A stretch of 64,000 bases of DNA, from positions 5,254-69,253 of the forward strand of contig MNCI01014365.1 of NCBI GenBank assembly GCA_015680685.1, written 5' to 3'. A program made the position numbers and the translations under genes. The notes below the pieces were generated by a model that saw nothing but the letters and a program-made list of their open reading frames with translations, ran no database searches and was not told where the DNA came from. Below are positions 10,527 to 22,199 of the stretch, in pieces. Numbering within the stretch: position 1 is the first letter of the stretch; every line of letters begins with the position of its first letter. This stretch comes from Gnetum montanum (taxonomy: Eukaryota; Streptophyta; Gnetopsida; Gnetales; Gnetaceae).

Positions 10527-13500
10527 ATGGATTTCATTCCACTCATCGAGCCTTATGAGTGGATGCTAGCCCAGCTCATCCGAGCCAATGAGCATGAGGG
10601 AGGAACAAACTATGAGAAGCCCCTGCAGGAAGAGTAGGATGAACTCGAGGCTCGTTTAGAGCACAATGACTCATTTCACACCTCTTTTTAGTGGACAAAT
10701 TCTACTTTCATTCTTACATGGTCTCGCCCAGCTATCTTCTTAGAGATGGTTATAAACTTGGTGTCACCTCCCAAGTTTACACCTGTGGTGGCGACTCATC
10801 ACACACAGTACACCCGTTAGGATGCAGTGCATCCTATTAGCGTACCCTTTGTCATACCATTGCAACTAGCTCAATCCTTCTAGCTGGTAACTGTCATGTT
10901 GATGCAACCCTACGTGCACACTGTGCACATTCCTCCATGGCAAGCAACTCAAGCATTGTATGTCCTACTTGTTACATCGGCCCCCTTCATAATGGACCAA
11001 CCCATAAATGCATGGTGGGGCCCAGGTGTTATGCTCATGACAAAGTCCACACAGTAAGCATCGCACATGGCCTTACAACTTAAAGTCGGGTCATGGGCCA
11101 CCCAAACAACATAGTGGGCAGCACAACTGATGCAGCCCACTGCAACCTCCTCAAGCCTAAACCAAGCATTTTAGTTCATTTGAACTTTGATAGAGGAGGT
11201 CAAGCAGCTCAAGGCCGCCTCCTCAGAAAGAATACATGTGATGGATTTCTACTAGGATGGCCCAATCAGTCATGTGGTTCCACCACTAACATTGCCTACT
11301 AGGGTTCCATTACCCTAATTCACTAAATATAATGGTGAAGGGAATCCCAATGCTCACTTGGTGATCTTTCGGTCTGAATGTGTGTTACTGCAAGCATGGC
11401 CGCATGCCATCATATGTGTGTTCACCATGTCCTTGATCAACAAGGCATTGGATTGGTATCATGCACTTCCCAAGGCCTCCATTTCTTCTTTGAAGTATTT
11501 TCTTAGCTAATTTGCCATGTGCTTCAAGTATAACTTGAAGATTGAGGCAACCTTGAACCAACTAATGAACATTAAGTAGGGCCACTTAAAGCATGTGTAA
11601 AAATTCATTTAACACTTTGTGAGCCCATCACAAAAACACATTTGTTGGCAGTTGTCAAAGGTGTAGTGAATGACTTCATTAAGTCAAAGCTATACTATTT
11701 AGCCCCACATTCCTTAAGCCAAGCATTTGCTCAAACTAAGAGCATTCAGGACATGGCAGAGGCCAACAAAGACCTAGCCTATGTGGCCTATAAGAATTTG
11801 CACATAAAAAATAACAAGGATAAGGGAAAACAAGCAATCACAATTGTGGCAATGGTGGTCAATGAGGCCAAGCCAACTAATGCCAAACCAACGACCAAGC
11901 CACCCAAGGCCTCAGCCAACAACAAGGCTTTTGGCCCTAACACTATAGCAAGCAACTAGCTCATAACATTGGTGGCCACAGGGCAAGCTAGCCCAAGGCC
12001 AAACTTTGAGCACAAGGATCGCTCAAAGTACACACCATTGTCCATCAAGGTCTCAGAACTCCAAGACCAACTGCTTAAGGATGAAAGAATCTAGTACAAG
12101 TAGATGTCTAAGGAGGCTCATAAGAGGCATGATCAGTATCATGAGCTCCTCAAGAATCCCTTGGTTGTAGTGCTAAATGAGCCTTTAGTCCCTAAACATT
12201 TTATGCTAGACCAATTTTGCCACTATCGTCACTTGTGTGGACATGACACAGACTTTTGCATGGCTTTGCAAGATGACATCTAGCACATGATTGACAAGGG
12301 AAAGTTGGTCCTTAATGTAAGAAACCTAGTCTACCCCAAAAACTAATCAATGAGGGTCTACAAAGATCCTATGAATGCAAGCAGTGTAGGGAACACCATT
12401 AATGCTATCAGTGTTGATGACAACTCAGAACTGGCATAGGAGCCATTCATGGTTTGTGTGCCCTTTCGCAATGTTGGGGCCCCCTTAATGGCAACTAGTT
12501 TGAGAACCCCTTTCATTGTCAAAGCGCTACCTTGGGCACCCATAACATCCTTTGTGGGCAGGGTCCTACAACACATTGTAGTAGCAACAACCTAGTCATC
12601 CTTTGTCGTAAGGTTGTCGCAACGTGCAGACTCCTCACTTGCCAAGAGTCAGGTGATGGGAAATGCAATAGTCCCTACTCACTTGAGGCCCCATCCTACA
12701 AGCGACACCAATAGGAAATCAAGGTGGCAACCTGGGAGGCCTAACAAGCACCTTGCTGACAAAATGATTAGGTAGCACCAAGAGCAAAGGGCACTAGGCC
12801 CACTAAAGTCCATTCCCTTATCCTCTATTCACACGACTGAATCAACCAAGAAGGCTATCATAAGTAACCAATAATTGAGCACTAAGGCTCCAAAACAAGC
12901 AAGGCAAGCCAAGTCTAAATCTCCTTCACGAGAGATTCATCTCTTAAACCACATGGAGGAGATGAAGGCTAACAAAATAGTAGATAGTGACAAAGACTTT
13001 CTAGACACATTGGTCCAAGTGAAACATGCTCTAAAATGAAAGAACACTACATTGAACCTATACAACCTGATCATGACCTTCTTTGTCCACCACAAAGCTT
13101 TGGTCTACATGTTAACCTCCATTCCTATTACGGAGGACATCCTAGTAGATGAACAATCCATTCATGCTGTGATGCTACCTCTTGCACTATAGAAATTGAG
13201 CTTAATGCCTTTGGTGTTTCACGATGAGGTAATCAAGGTCATGTCATTACTATGCCAATGTTTCTCACTATTCATGTAGGGTAGTGTAAAATCCTAAGAG
13301 TACATGTTGACGATGGGGCGATAATCAATGTCATCCCATTCACCATCATCGACAAGCTAGGTCTTGCTGACCAAATCAAATCCATAAAGAAAATGTACCT
13401 AAAGTCCTTTAATGGGTCATGCATTATCATAAGGGGAATGGTCATGATAGCCTTTGTGGTAGGGGAGCAATTCCCCACCACTACAGAATTCATCATAATT

Positions 13501-13896
13501 GAAAAGATGTCGAGCTTCAACCTGATCCTGGGTAGTCCCTAGCTAGTCCAACTACAGGTTGTCTCCTTTCCAATCCACCAAGAAATCCACCTTCCATACA
13601 AAAGTGGTGAGTTTATCATTTATAGTGACAATGCAGCCCCTCTAGCCATCAACAACATTGATACAGAATAAGGGTCAAAGGTGGAGTTCCCCAATGACGC
13701 ATCTCCCATAAAGGATGAGGGTGAAACATGTGAGGTAGACCAACAACCTAAGGGACCAAAGGGGACCAACAACTTCCTAGAGGATGCTTTGTGGGCAGAA
13801 GTGCCTTTTGAAATAGCTTATGAAGGTTAAGGTGAGTACTATATAGTACCGTCCAAGCGCTACGCACCCCCTAACCCACATCGAGTTAGGAAATAA
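10527..13896 (+). pseudogene. gag-protease polyprotein remnant, copy A
   Basis: Opens at ATG 10527 with MDFIPLIEPYEWMLAQLIR, then continues with several in-frame TAG codons. The capsid part shows KALDWYHALPKASISS (about 11443-11490) and a helical stretch at 11642-11959. A zinc knuckle CHYRHLCGHDTDFC follows near 12217-12258, of the C-x2-H type with a GHxTxxC tail found in Tat/Athila-related gag. The protease (13290-13680) has the active-site-like VHVDDGAIINVIP, then KLGL, SFNGS and FNLILGS. The frame ends with a PPNPHRVRK segment and TAA at 13894-13896, with no RT following. Copy B (31371-34228) is colinear, including a shared SIPI-x-EDI segment before the protease. Inactivated by stops. Confidence 0.85.
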
Positions 13897-14159
13897 CTAT
13901 GTGACTAAGACATCTCCTTAGTCCAACATGTGCTAGGTTCTTGCTTGCCCCTAACTTCTGCATACCTTGCTTGCTTGCATCTTACTTGTGCATTTACATT
14001 TTTCTTAGTTGTTTGCATTTTGCATTATTTGCTTTATTACACATTTATTTCTTTTGTTTGTGCATTTTCACTTAGTTTGCTTCTTTACTTGTTCAGTTTA
14101 CTCTTTAGCAATTATTAGCTTACATATGAAAAACATCAAAATACATAAAAAATCATAAA

Positions 14160-14575
14160 ACTAAAACTATAAAAATACATGGCCCACCATGACCTTAAAC
14201 TAGCATTGGGTGGCCTAAAGAGGTCTTAAACTAGTGGTATGACCTACCACAGCCTAAAATTGGTAATTTCTCTTACATCGCATGGCTTGAAAAGGCCTTA
14301 AACTATTGCATAGCTTGCCACGGTCTAAAACTAATAAGCTCTCTTACATTGCATGGCCTGAAAAAGCCTTAAACTAATGCATGGCCTACCATGGCCCTAA
14401 AATTGACAACACTTCTTCTTTCCAATGCATGGCCCGAAATGGCCTTAAACTACCATTGGGGCCTATAATGGCTTTAAACTACCAACACATGCTATCAATA
14501 CATGTGGCCCGAAATGGCCTAAAACTATCATTGTGGCCTGAAATGGCCTTAAACTAACATCGACTTGCAATGGCC
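14160..14575 (+). repeat. degenerate tandem repeat between protease and antisense gene, copy A
   Basis: About ten degenerate copies of a 25-40 bp unit containing GGCCTGAAATGGCCTTAAACTA-like text in the space between two convergent frames. Each unit holds short GGCC-centred inverted repeats. The same unit, reverse complemented, survives at 31010-31130 in copy B in the same relative place. Confidence 0.8.
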
Positions 14576-14776
14576 TAGTCACATCAATTCATTACATTAT
14601 TAGCATTAAACACATAGTAAATAAATGCAAAAGTCTACAAATCATACACCTCGTATAGTAAAACATTCATTACATCTTACATCAATAATAAGTACATAGC
14701 ATAAGCATTAACACCATGTAGTAAAAAATGCGAAAAATAAAAAAATGCCCAATAGTAGGGCTACATTAGAACATGC

Positions 14777-17345
14777 TCAACTAGTATAATTAAGTGGGGG
14801 TGGAGGTTCTTCTTCCTTCGCTACACCATTGGGGCTTGCAGCATCACTTGGTGCCTGCTACAATGACAACAAAACAACAAACTTGTAAGCAAATGTACAA
14901 TATACAAGCTAACATGAAAAAGCATAAAATCAAACAAATAAACTAACTAACCTGAGAGGGTCTTGCATCGATCATGTCTAGAGGTAAGCTATCAAGGCCC
15001 TCCAATCATTGGAGGATCTTAACCTCAAATAGTTGCATCTAGTCCTCCTGGCCAAAGTCAATCCTCGTGAGGGTCTTGCCTTTATCCACAATGGTTCATG
15101 CAAGTGGATCCATGAAAAAAATAGCAGATGAAGCCTCTCCTAAGGGCATAACAATTTGCCTCTCTAATAAACTACTCACCACTATATAGTGAGGGAACAA
15201 CTCATAAGCCCATCTCTCGCCTATTACCTTAAGAGAAATCTCATAGTGGCAACATTTGATGGACTCTTCTTTGAGTTGCTGAAGATATGTGTCTCGCTCA
15301 TGCTTATAGGGGTGTTTGTGGTTCTTTTGCATTTTCCCCCATCTATACACCTTGGTACTGATGTTCTTCTAGTCCTAGTTCTTTTGGCCAAGTAGATCCA
15401 TATGTAGTTGCTACTTAATAATCTTTCTAGTGGCCTCATTTTTGCCACAGATGGTTGACTAGTATTTAGCATATGGTTCGTCAGGTACTATCTTCTCATG
15501 ATCAAGCCACCAAGAAATCATATCTAGACTAAAGGTCCTCGATCTTTGTATCTTGGATCATCACCCTCTCTTGAAGTGCATGCATGCATTTCCACAGGTG
15601 CTCTTTTGAGCGCCCAGAAATCCATAATGCTTCCACGTAGGAAAGCGTGCACTTGCTAACTACCTTGCATATACGATGAGGTACCTACTCCACTTCAGGA
15701 GGGAACTCAAGGATGACATCAACTTTGGCCACCTTGCTAGGATCCTAGTAAAGCTTAGAACTTGTTGGCATGTAAATAAGCAAATCAACGTTAGCCATGA
15801 ACTAAGTAGTAAATTAGTAAAGCAACATCATATGCATAACAAGCTTGGGATCTACCTGCTGTAGCCCATTAACCATGTCCTCCATGATCCCTTCCATAAA
15901 GGAAAACTTGTCAAGCATTTCTACCCACAGCTTCATGCAGTAGGTAGATGTGGACGTTGGACCACTAGTAGGCTCATCTAGGGCTATGACATAATAATGT
16001 AATTAGCAACAACTAAATAGCCAAAGATGCTAGAGTAAAAGAGTAATAACATGTGGCAGTTTGAGGCACTTACCTAGCATACCCTTAGGTGTGAGAGTAG
16101 GGGGTCACCCAACTGCATACTATCAAAAAGGTGGTCAAAATCACTCTTGTTAGGGTGGAATAGTCCCTACTCCAACTGTTTGAGGGTCTCTATGTTCTCA
16201 CGTAGCTTCTTCCTATGCATCTCCCCCTCCTTAGCTTGAGGAGGGGCCTCCTCTGCTATTACTTCCACTATTGCTTCGACAACCTTCTCTTCTAATTTTG
16301 GCAATTTACAAACATAGCACGTTAGGACATATTAGTACACATTAGTGCATTAATACAACGTAGCAAAAAAATAAAAAGATAAACATAAAAAAATGTACAA
16401 AATGGATGTGTGTAAGCTGTGAAGCTTGAGGCAGAGTTTCTTGCCACTTATCTTTTCAACCATAGGAGCAACCTCCTCTGTGGGGCATGATCTCTTGATC
16501 TTGCATTGGATGGTCCCACCATCTCTACAATATAGCGATTAGTCTTATTTACATCCCCAATGACAATTGGAGGACCCTCACATGCGTTGTCACATAAATA
16601 ATGTGATCACCCCAATAGACCTTTGGTCATTACTGAATACTACTTATCGGTTCCTTTGGGGGGAGGGGGGTCTTGCATGCAAGTGGTTGTGAACATATGC
16701 TTTACCTAAGGCTTCAACAGCTACTCACAGTCCTGCACAACCCATCACCCACCATCATGTACCACTAGAAGCTCCACAAACCTTCATAGATACCCTATGA
16801 AGAACATGAAGTGTACATGAGATCTTGCCTAGAGGTTGAAGCATAGCATGGTGATCTTCTCACGTGGGCTGGTGGTAATGTAGGATGCCTAATTGAACCT
16901 TGTGCCCTCCTACAGTATCTACTTCATCACCTGCACTTGCTTCACCCTAAGGATTTTTCCTTAGGAGAGCAACTTCAAGAAGGCATGGGCACAGAAAAGG
17001 GGGTAGAGCTCCCAAACCTCAGACATAAGCATGTTTTTAATGGGTATGCCCTTGTGAGATTAAGTGGTCCCCAACCAACCCTCGATCTCTCCTCTACGGT
17101 CCACCTTCTTATTGGCCTGGTCAACAACCAACAGGTCATTAGAGGGAAGGCCAAAGAGGTCGGCAAAGAAGGCCTCGCTAAGGTCTAGAACTACCTTCAC
17201 ATCACACATGTGAGTGACAAAGTGGCAAACATCACTATTGAAGGAGTCTATGATGGTAACCATTTTGGCCACTAGAATGCTTGGCTAAGGGCCAAGAAAA
17301 GTTCCATCAACCTAGCATGCATGAGCCTATTGGTCAACGCCTCTA
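14777..17345 (-). pseudogene. antisense ORF (aORF) of the retrotransposon, copy A, 5' truncated
   Basis: Decayed gene on the strand opposite to gag-protease, homologous to 27047-30668 in copy B. Matching segments include HFVTHMCDVKVVLDLSEAFF with DLFGLPSNDLLVV (17210-17100) against HVHSVTIVLDINTSIF with DLFSVLNDDMLII in B, and KNHKHPYKHERDTYLQQLKE (about 15330-15270) against KDHKRIYKAK and DAYLKWLQEE in B. The last exon encodes APSDAASPNGVAKEEEPPPP, close to APKDIGGPSGG with a PPPS tail in B, and ends TGA at 14779-14777. An intron with donor GTTAGTTAG just below 14952 precedes it. The 5' part is missing because the sequence joins the LTR of copy B at about 17365. No catalytic motif recognised. 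Antisense ORFs of unknown function are known in Tat-lineage elements. Confidence 0.7.
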
Positions 17346-17364
17346 AGGCCTGGTGGCACAACCA

Positions 17365-17466
17365 ATGCAACATTGTAGCTAATGTACTACATATCTCACA
17401 TTTACAATGAAACTTTGCCTCAAGCTAAAAAGTGAAATTTGCAACATGAATTTTGGTGGTGTTTCA
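17365..17466 (-). repeat. 3' LTR stump of copy B
   Basis: First ~100 bp of an LTR, read in the minus sense from TGAAACACCACC. It is 88% identical over 93 bp to 35512-35604, ungapped. It is cut at about 17365, where the truncated antisense gene of copy A begins, so both elements end at the same breakpoint. Confidence 0.7.
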
Positions 17467-17483
17467 TTGGCCCCTCTTTGTTT
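17467..17483 (-). promoter_or_regulatory. polypurine tract of copy B
   Basis: The complement reads AAACAAAGAGGGGCCAA and abuts the TG that opens the 3' LTR. It is the expected plus-strand primer for reverse transcription. Three pyrimidines interrupt it. Confidence 0.6.
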
Positions 17484-18428
17484 ATGTATGGAGGATTGAC
17501 CTGACAGACATCGACAAAGAATACAAAATACCACTACATGTCCATTGCCAGTGTCTTTTCTTTGCACTTGATTCAGTAGTATTGAACCATGCTCAAGAAT
17601 GCTCATGATGATGGAGTGAGGCTATGATGATGAAATGGTAATAAGGTCATGAAGAAATGGTCATGAGGGCTAACAATTAATTGGTCAAATGGTTCATACT
17701 ATGTACTTCGTATTTAGAAGTGTGGTTCACTTGGTAGATGTGTTTGAAGAACCAACACTTCACTCCATGGTTTCTTTGGTCACTTGGCAATGTGCTCTTT
17801 GCCAAGGATAATTTTGCTATGGTTTTTTCATTCAGTAAGTTGTGCTACACTCAATGAACTTTGAGTTTTCCCATCAAACAAGGTGTGTTATGCTTGATGG
17901 ACTTAGCATTTTCCCACTAAATAAGATGTGTTACATTCAAGTGGACTTGGAGGTGGAGCACAGCGAAAGGGTGCCTTATGGTCATGATGCATGAGTGCCA
18001 ACATAGTTTAACATTGTTGCTTAAGATATGAAAGGTTATGTTCAAACTACAAGGTTGGGCTCAAAGGAAGTGATGTGGAACTAGCACTCTTGGTACGGTA
18101 GGACAAATTCATTGAATCTTGCACATTGAGGTCATGTGGTAACTTGTTATCATGATGAGTTGTGCCCTTGTGATGGCTTAAGGCTTCATCTTAAAGAACT
18201 AGAAAACTAGAGAAATAAACCACATTGTTACAATGGAATACATTAGGCCACTAAGGATGGTTCACCAAATTTGACTACCCAAGGTCACATGTTGTTAATT
18301 AAAGGCCCTTCCAGGTTGCATTGTTAGTTTAATTTTTTGGCAAGTTGTGGTGCTAGTTTAGGGTCATAGTGGATCATAAAGATTAGGCTTGCTTGTTGAG
18401 GGTTATTTATATCATGGCTGCTATAGGC
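17484..18428 (-). other. 3' untranslated region of copy B
   Basis: Between the end of integrase and the polypurine tract. It holds a three-unit tandem repeat (17823-17951) and no frame I recognise. Confidence 0.5.
17823..17951. repeat. three-unit 43-bp tandem repeat
   Basis: Units start at 17823, 17866 and 17909. Each opens TTTT(C/T)C(A/C)C-like and contains TGTG(C/T)TA followed by CTT(G/A)(A/G). Periods are exactly 43 and 43, with moderate divergence between units. Confidence 0.8.
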
Positions 18429-21400
18429 TACATATAGTATGATTTGAGATGGAAATGATTAACCAAACTGGCTAGCTCATTCCCATCCATGTTTGCTATT
18501 CTGAATGCACCGTTGCCATAGGATTTAAGTAACTAGGAAGGGCTCCTCCTAGTTGGCTAAGAATTTATCCATGTGCTCGTAAACAACTTTGAGAACCAGG
18601 TCACCTTCCTTGATTTTATGCATGGTCAAGTTATGGTAGTGTTGTCACTTCTACCTCTCTTAATAGTGTTCAATGTGAGCAAGTGCTTCCATACATTGCT
18701 CCTCCACCAAGTCTAGGACATTGCATTTGTTAAGTCATTGATAAGGGGATGAGAAAGAATGCTTAATGCCTAGGTCATGACAAAAATCCTTGTTTTCTTG
18801 GCTACTAAATTATGATCCTTTGTCTGTAACTATGGTCATGGGTATGTCATAATGAGCCACAATGTTATCTTAGATAAATTTATAGACTTGTTCAGATGTT
18901 GTCTTTCTCAGGGGAATAGCTTCTACCCACTTAGTAAAATATTCAATTATAGTAATGATGAAGCTATGCTTGGCTAAAGACTTAGGCATTATAGGCCCAA
19001 TGATATCCAACCCCCATCGTTGAAATAGGCAAGTGATCTGAGTGATATGTGACTAAGTCGATGATAACGTGTGTAAGGTTACTATGTTGTTGGCACATAT
19101 CACAACACTTAACCTTCTATAGGTATTCACCTTCCATATGGGGCCAATAATAACCTAACCATCTAATCTTAACGGCCATGGCTCTAGGTCCTATATGTAC
19201 CCCACAGACACCTTTATGAACCTCCTCTAGGACTATTCTGGCTTCGATTTTACCTAAGCATTTTAACAATGCACCATCATAGGATCATTGACATAATGTG
19301 TTATCACCTACAATAAAAAACAACTTTGATTATTTGTGTAGAATGTTCTTTTGAGTAATAGTCAAGCCTTGTGAAGACTGACCATGCATTGTACGAATCT
19401 TTCATAGGAGCGGTATGAACTACGACCATAAAGGTATCTACTGCGCTCTGTGCTATGGATGTAACATATTCCACATTCAAGGTGGACAACTTACTAAACA
19501 CATTTGGTATAACACTGAGGGCTAACATTACAATGGTGTTGGCTATGGTGTTCTCGTTCCGAGGTATGTGTTGGATATTAGCATATGTAAATTATTGTAA
19601 GAGTTTCTTTCCTAAGTCACAGTAAGGTTGTAAGTCTTTAGCTTTGCATGCATAAACCTTGGTTACTCAGTTGATCATTAGTTGAAAATCATCCTTAATT
19701 ATCAAACATTTAATGCCTAGGTCACTTGCTACCATTATTCCTCTAATCAAACCCTCATACTTGAAATAATATGTGAAGGGTTGGATTTCACTAGATGGAA
19801 ATGTCATGATGATAGTAGAATGGGCCCCATGGGCAATTGAAGCTTTATCAAATTGCATGACCACCTCATAACCTTTGAGCACCTAGCTAATGTTGTTACC
19901 ATGTTCATCAAGAAACTCAGGGTCTATAGTTGCTTAGTCATCGACAGGAAAAATAGTAAGTTGTATGACTATAACTTGACCTTTCATTGAATATTAAGAG
20001 ACATAAGGAAGGTTAAAATCTGCATTATGACTTTCCATCGAGCCATGTGGCTATTCTCATAAATATTGATTGTGATGTCTCTAAGTATGTTATCTTTGCA
20101 AATGACATTGACTTGGCTTCTAAAGAGGTAATGTCTCCACTTCTTGAATGAGAAGACTAGTGTTAGATAATACTTCTCCACTTTAGAATACCTGGTTTTG
20201 TGGGAAACTAATGCATGGCTAAGGTAATATACTGGCATCTCTACTACATAATCATGTTTTTGGCAAAGTAGAGAAGTTATGGACATGTTAGAGATGGTAA
20301 GGTAGATGTAAAATAGCCTACCCTCTTATGGAGGCTAGACTATTGGTAGTTGTGCTAACTCTTACTTAAGGTTTTCAAAGGCTTCTTGGGATTGAGTTGT
20401 TCACTCAAAGTAAAATCCTTTCTTAAGAAAGTGTTGGATGGGTTGTAACTTATCCATAAGCTCAATGATGAACCTACGAATAAATTGTAATCTACCTTGT
20501 AGTCCTCAAAGCTCCTTGAGGTTAGTTGGCACTACCAAGTTGGAGATGGCCTTAACCTTATCAAGATCAACATGTATCCATGCTTTCAATAATACAAAGC
20601 CAAGCATCTTATAGGTTTAAACACCAAAGATAGACTTCTTAGAATTACCAAAGTTGTCATTTAAGCATAAGGTCTAGGTCACTAACATGATCACATGCCA
20701 TCTTGGACTTAACAACTATATCATCTACATAATCGTTGAGAAATCCTAACATGTAGTCACTGAAGATATATGTCATGGCTCTTTGATAGGTTGGTCCTGC
20801 ATTCTTAAGGCCAAAAGGCATCATGGTGTAGCAAAAGGTCCCCCAAGGGGTCATGAAGGTCATGCTAAGTTGGTGGTCTAGGTTGATCCTAATTTGGTTA
20901 TATCCTAGGAACCCATCTATAAAGGATAATAAGGCATGCCTAGCCGTAGTATCAATGACTTGGTCAATCCTAGGCAAAGGAAAGTGATCCTTAATGGTTG
21001 CCTTATTTAGGTTTTAAAAATAGATGCAAATACAAATACTCCCATTTTTCATAGGAACTACCATAGTGTTGGATACCTAGTCTACATAGTTAACAGCTCT
21101 AATGAAATCAACTTGGTATAGCATTGTGATTTCATCATGAACTAACAAGGTTGAATCCAATCTAATCTTGTGTTTTTGCTTAACTTGTCTAATGCTAGGA
21201 TCAAGTATGATGTTGTGCTAGACTAACTGTGGATCTAGGCCTATCATATCTTCATATGACAAGGCAAAGGCCTTAATGTTGTCCTATAGGACCTTGGTGA
21301 TGTGTTGAGCTTGTTGAGGTTCTAGTGAGGAACTTAGTTTAAGGGTTTTCTCCTCACCACTATGTGTTGTCATAGGAACCTTAGCCAGAGAGTCTTCAAT

Positions 21401-21640
21401 TATGTCACCAGCGTCTAGATCAAGGGTTTTAACTAGGTTCTCAATCCATTCTAAAGGTTTTTTTTTATTGAGGCTATGTGGTTGAAAAGACTCTCAAGCT
21501 TAAGATCTAAACAATCAGGATTGATATATCATTCAACATCATCGTGAGGCCCACTTAGGCTCAAAGGCAAGGCAATTTTCTTTCAAGTATCCATACTTCA
21601 ATCTTGTATAGCAATCATAAGCACATTAAGTGACACTTGG
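18429..21640 (-). pseudogene. Tat-lineage RT, RNase H, second RNase H and integrase remnant (copy B)
   Basis: Read on the minus strand. An RT N-terminal segment KAFALSYEDMIGLDPQLV is near 21280, then IDQVIDTTARHALLSFIDGF, IRINLDHQLSMTFMTPWGTF, MMPFGLKNAG and the catalytic YVDDIVVKS (20980-20657). Classical RNase H follows as VYYLSHALVSHKTRYSKVEK (20286-19984). A second, archaeal-type RNase H shows KYEGLIRGIMVASDLGIKCL with KDDFQLMIN (19882-19667). This dual arrangement is diagnostic of plant Tat elements (Ogre, Retand and relatives). Integrase shows RWGLDIIGPIMPKSLAKHSF and EYFTKWVEAIPLRKT (about 19010-18880), with the second catalytic Asp apparently changed to Glu, and ends HLKSYYM with TAG at 18431-18429. 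Several stops and frameshifts; inactive. Confidence 0.85.
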
Positions 21641-22199
21641 GTAAAAATGAGTAAACAATGCTAAAATGATTTAGTAAACATGTGCTATTTCAATGATAAA
21701 CAAAAGTGAAAACAAGGTCAACTAAGGCTATAAGAGATAGATAATGACCAATGGGATTTAAAAAAGGCCATATAAGGTGAATCCATAAGAGAGAAAATAA
21801 GGTAAACATAGTAAAACAGGAAGTTATATGAAGGTTGTATAAAGTCAACTAATGAGAAAGAAGGTCAACAATGTAGCACAAGGTCAAATCTATGAAAATG
21901 GAATACATATGACAAAAATTGGCTGATACTAATCAAGCAGGGTTAGATTTTGCCAGTTTTAGGCCTTAGAGGGTCATGGCATGGGGCTACAGGGTTGTCA
22001 AAAGAGTTTGGGCAAATCAGAAGGTCATTTTGGAGCTATTTTAAAGCAAAAAAATTGGCACTTTTGCAAGGACTACGCTAGGCTTGGTATGGTCATTTTT
22101 AGGCTTCTAGTGGTCTAAATAGCTAGTACAAGGGGCAGGTATTGATGATTGGAAAGTTTTGACATCATTTTGCCTTCCGAGAAGGTTGAAAATCTTAGT
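21641..22199. other. non-coding link between RT remnant and hairpin array
   Basis: AT-rich, with many AAGGTCAA and AAATGAG fragments but no frame I recognise. It gives way to the hairpin array, whose first degenerate units may begin near 22075. Confidence 0.4.

Noticed and set aside
10827-13896. Copy A as a non-autonomous family that lost RT by design
   Set aside because: Copy A is truncated at 17365, so the missing RT cannot be distinguished from deletion. Copy B does carry RT and integrase further on.
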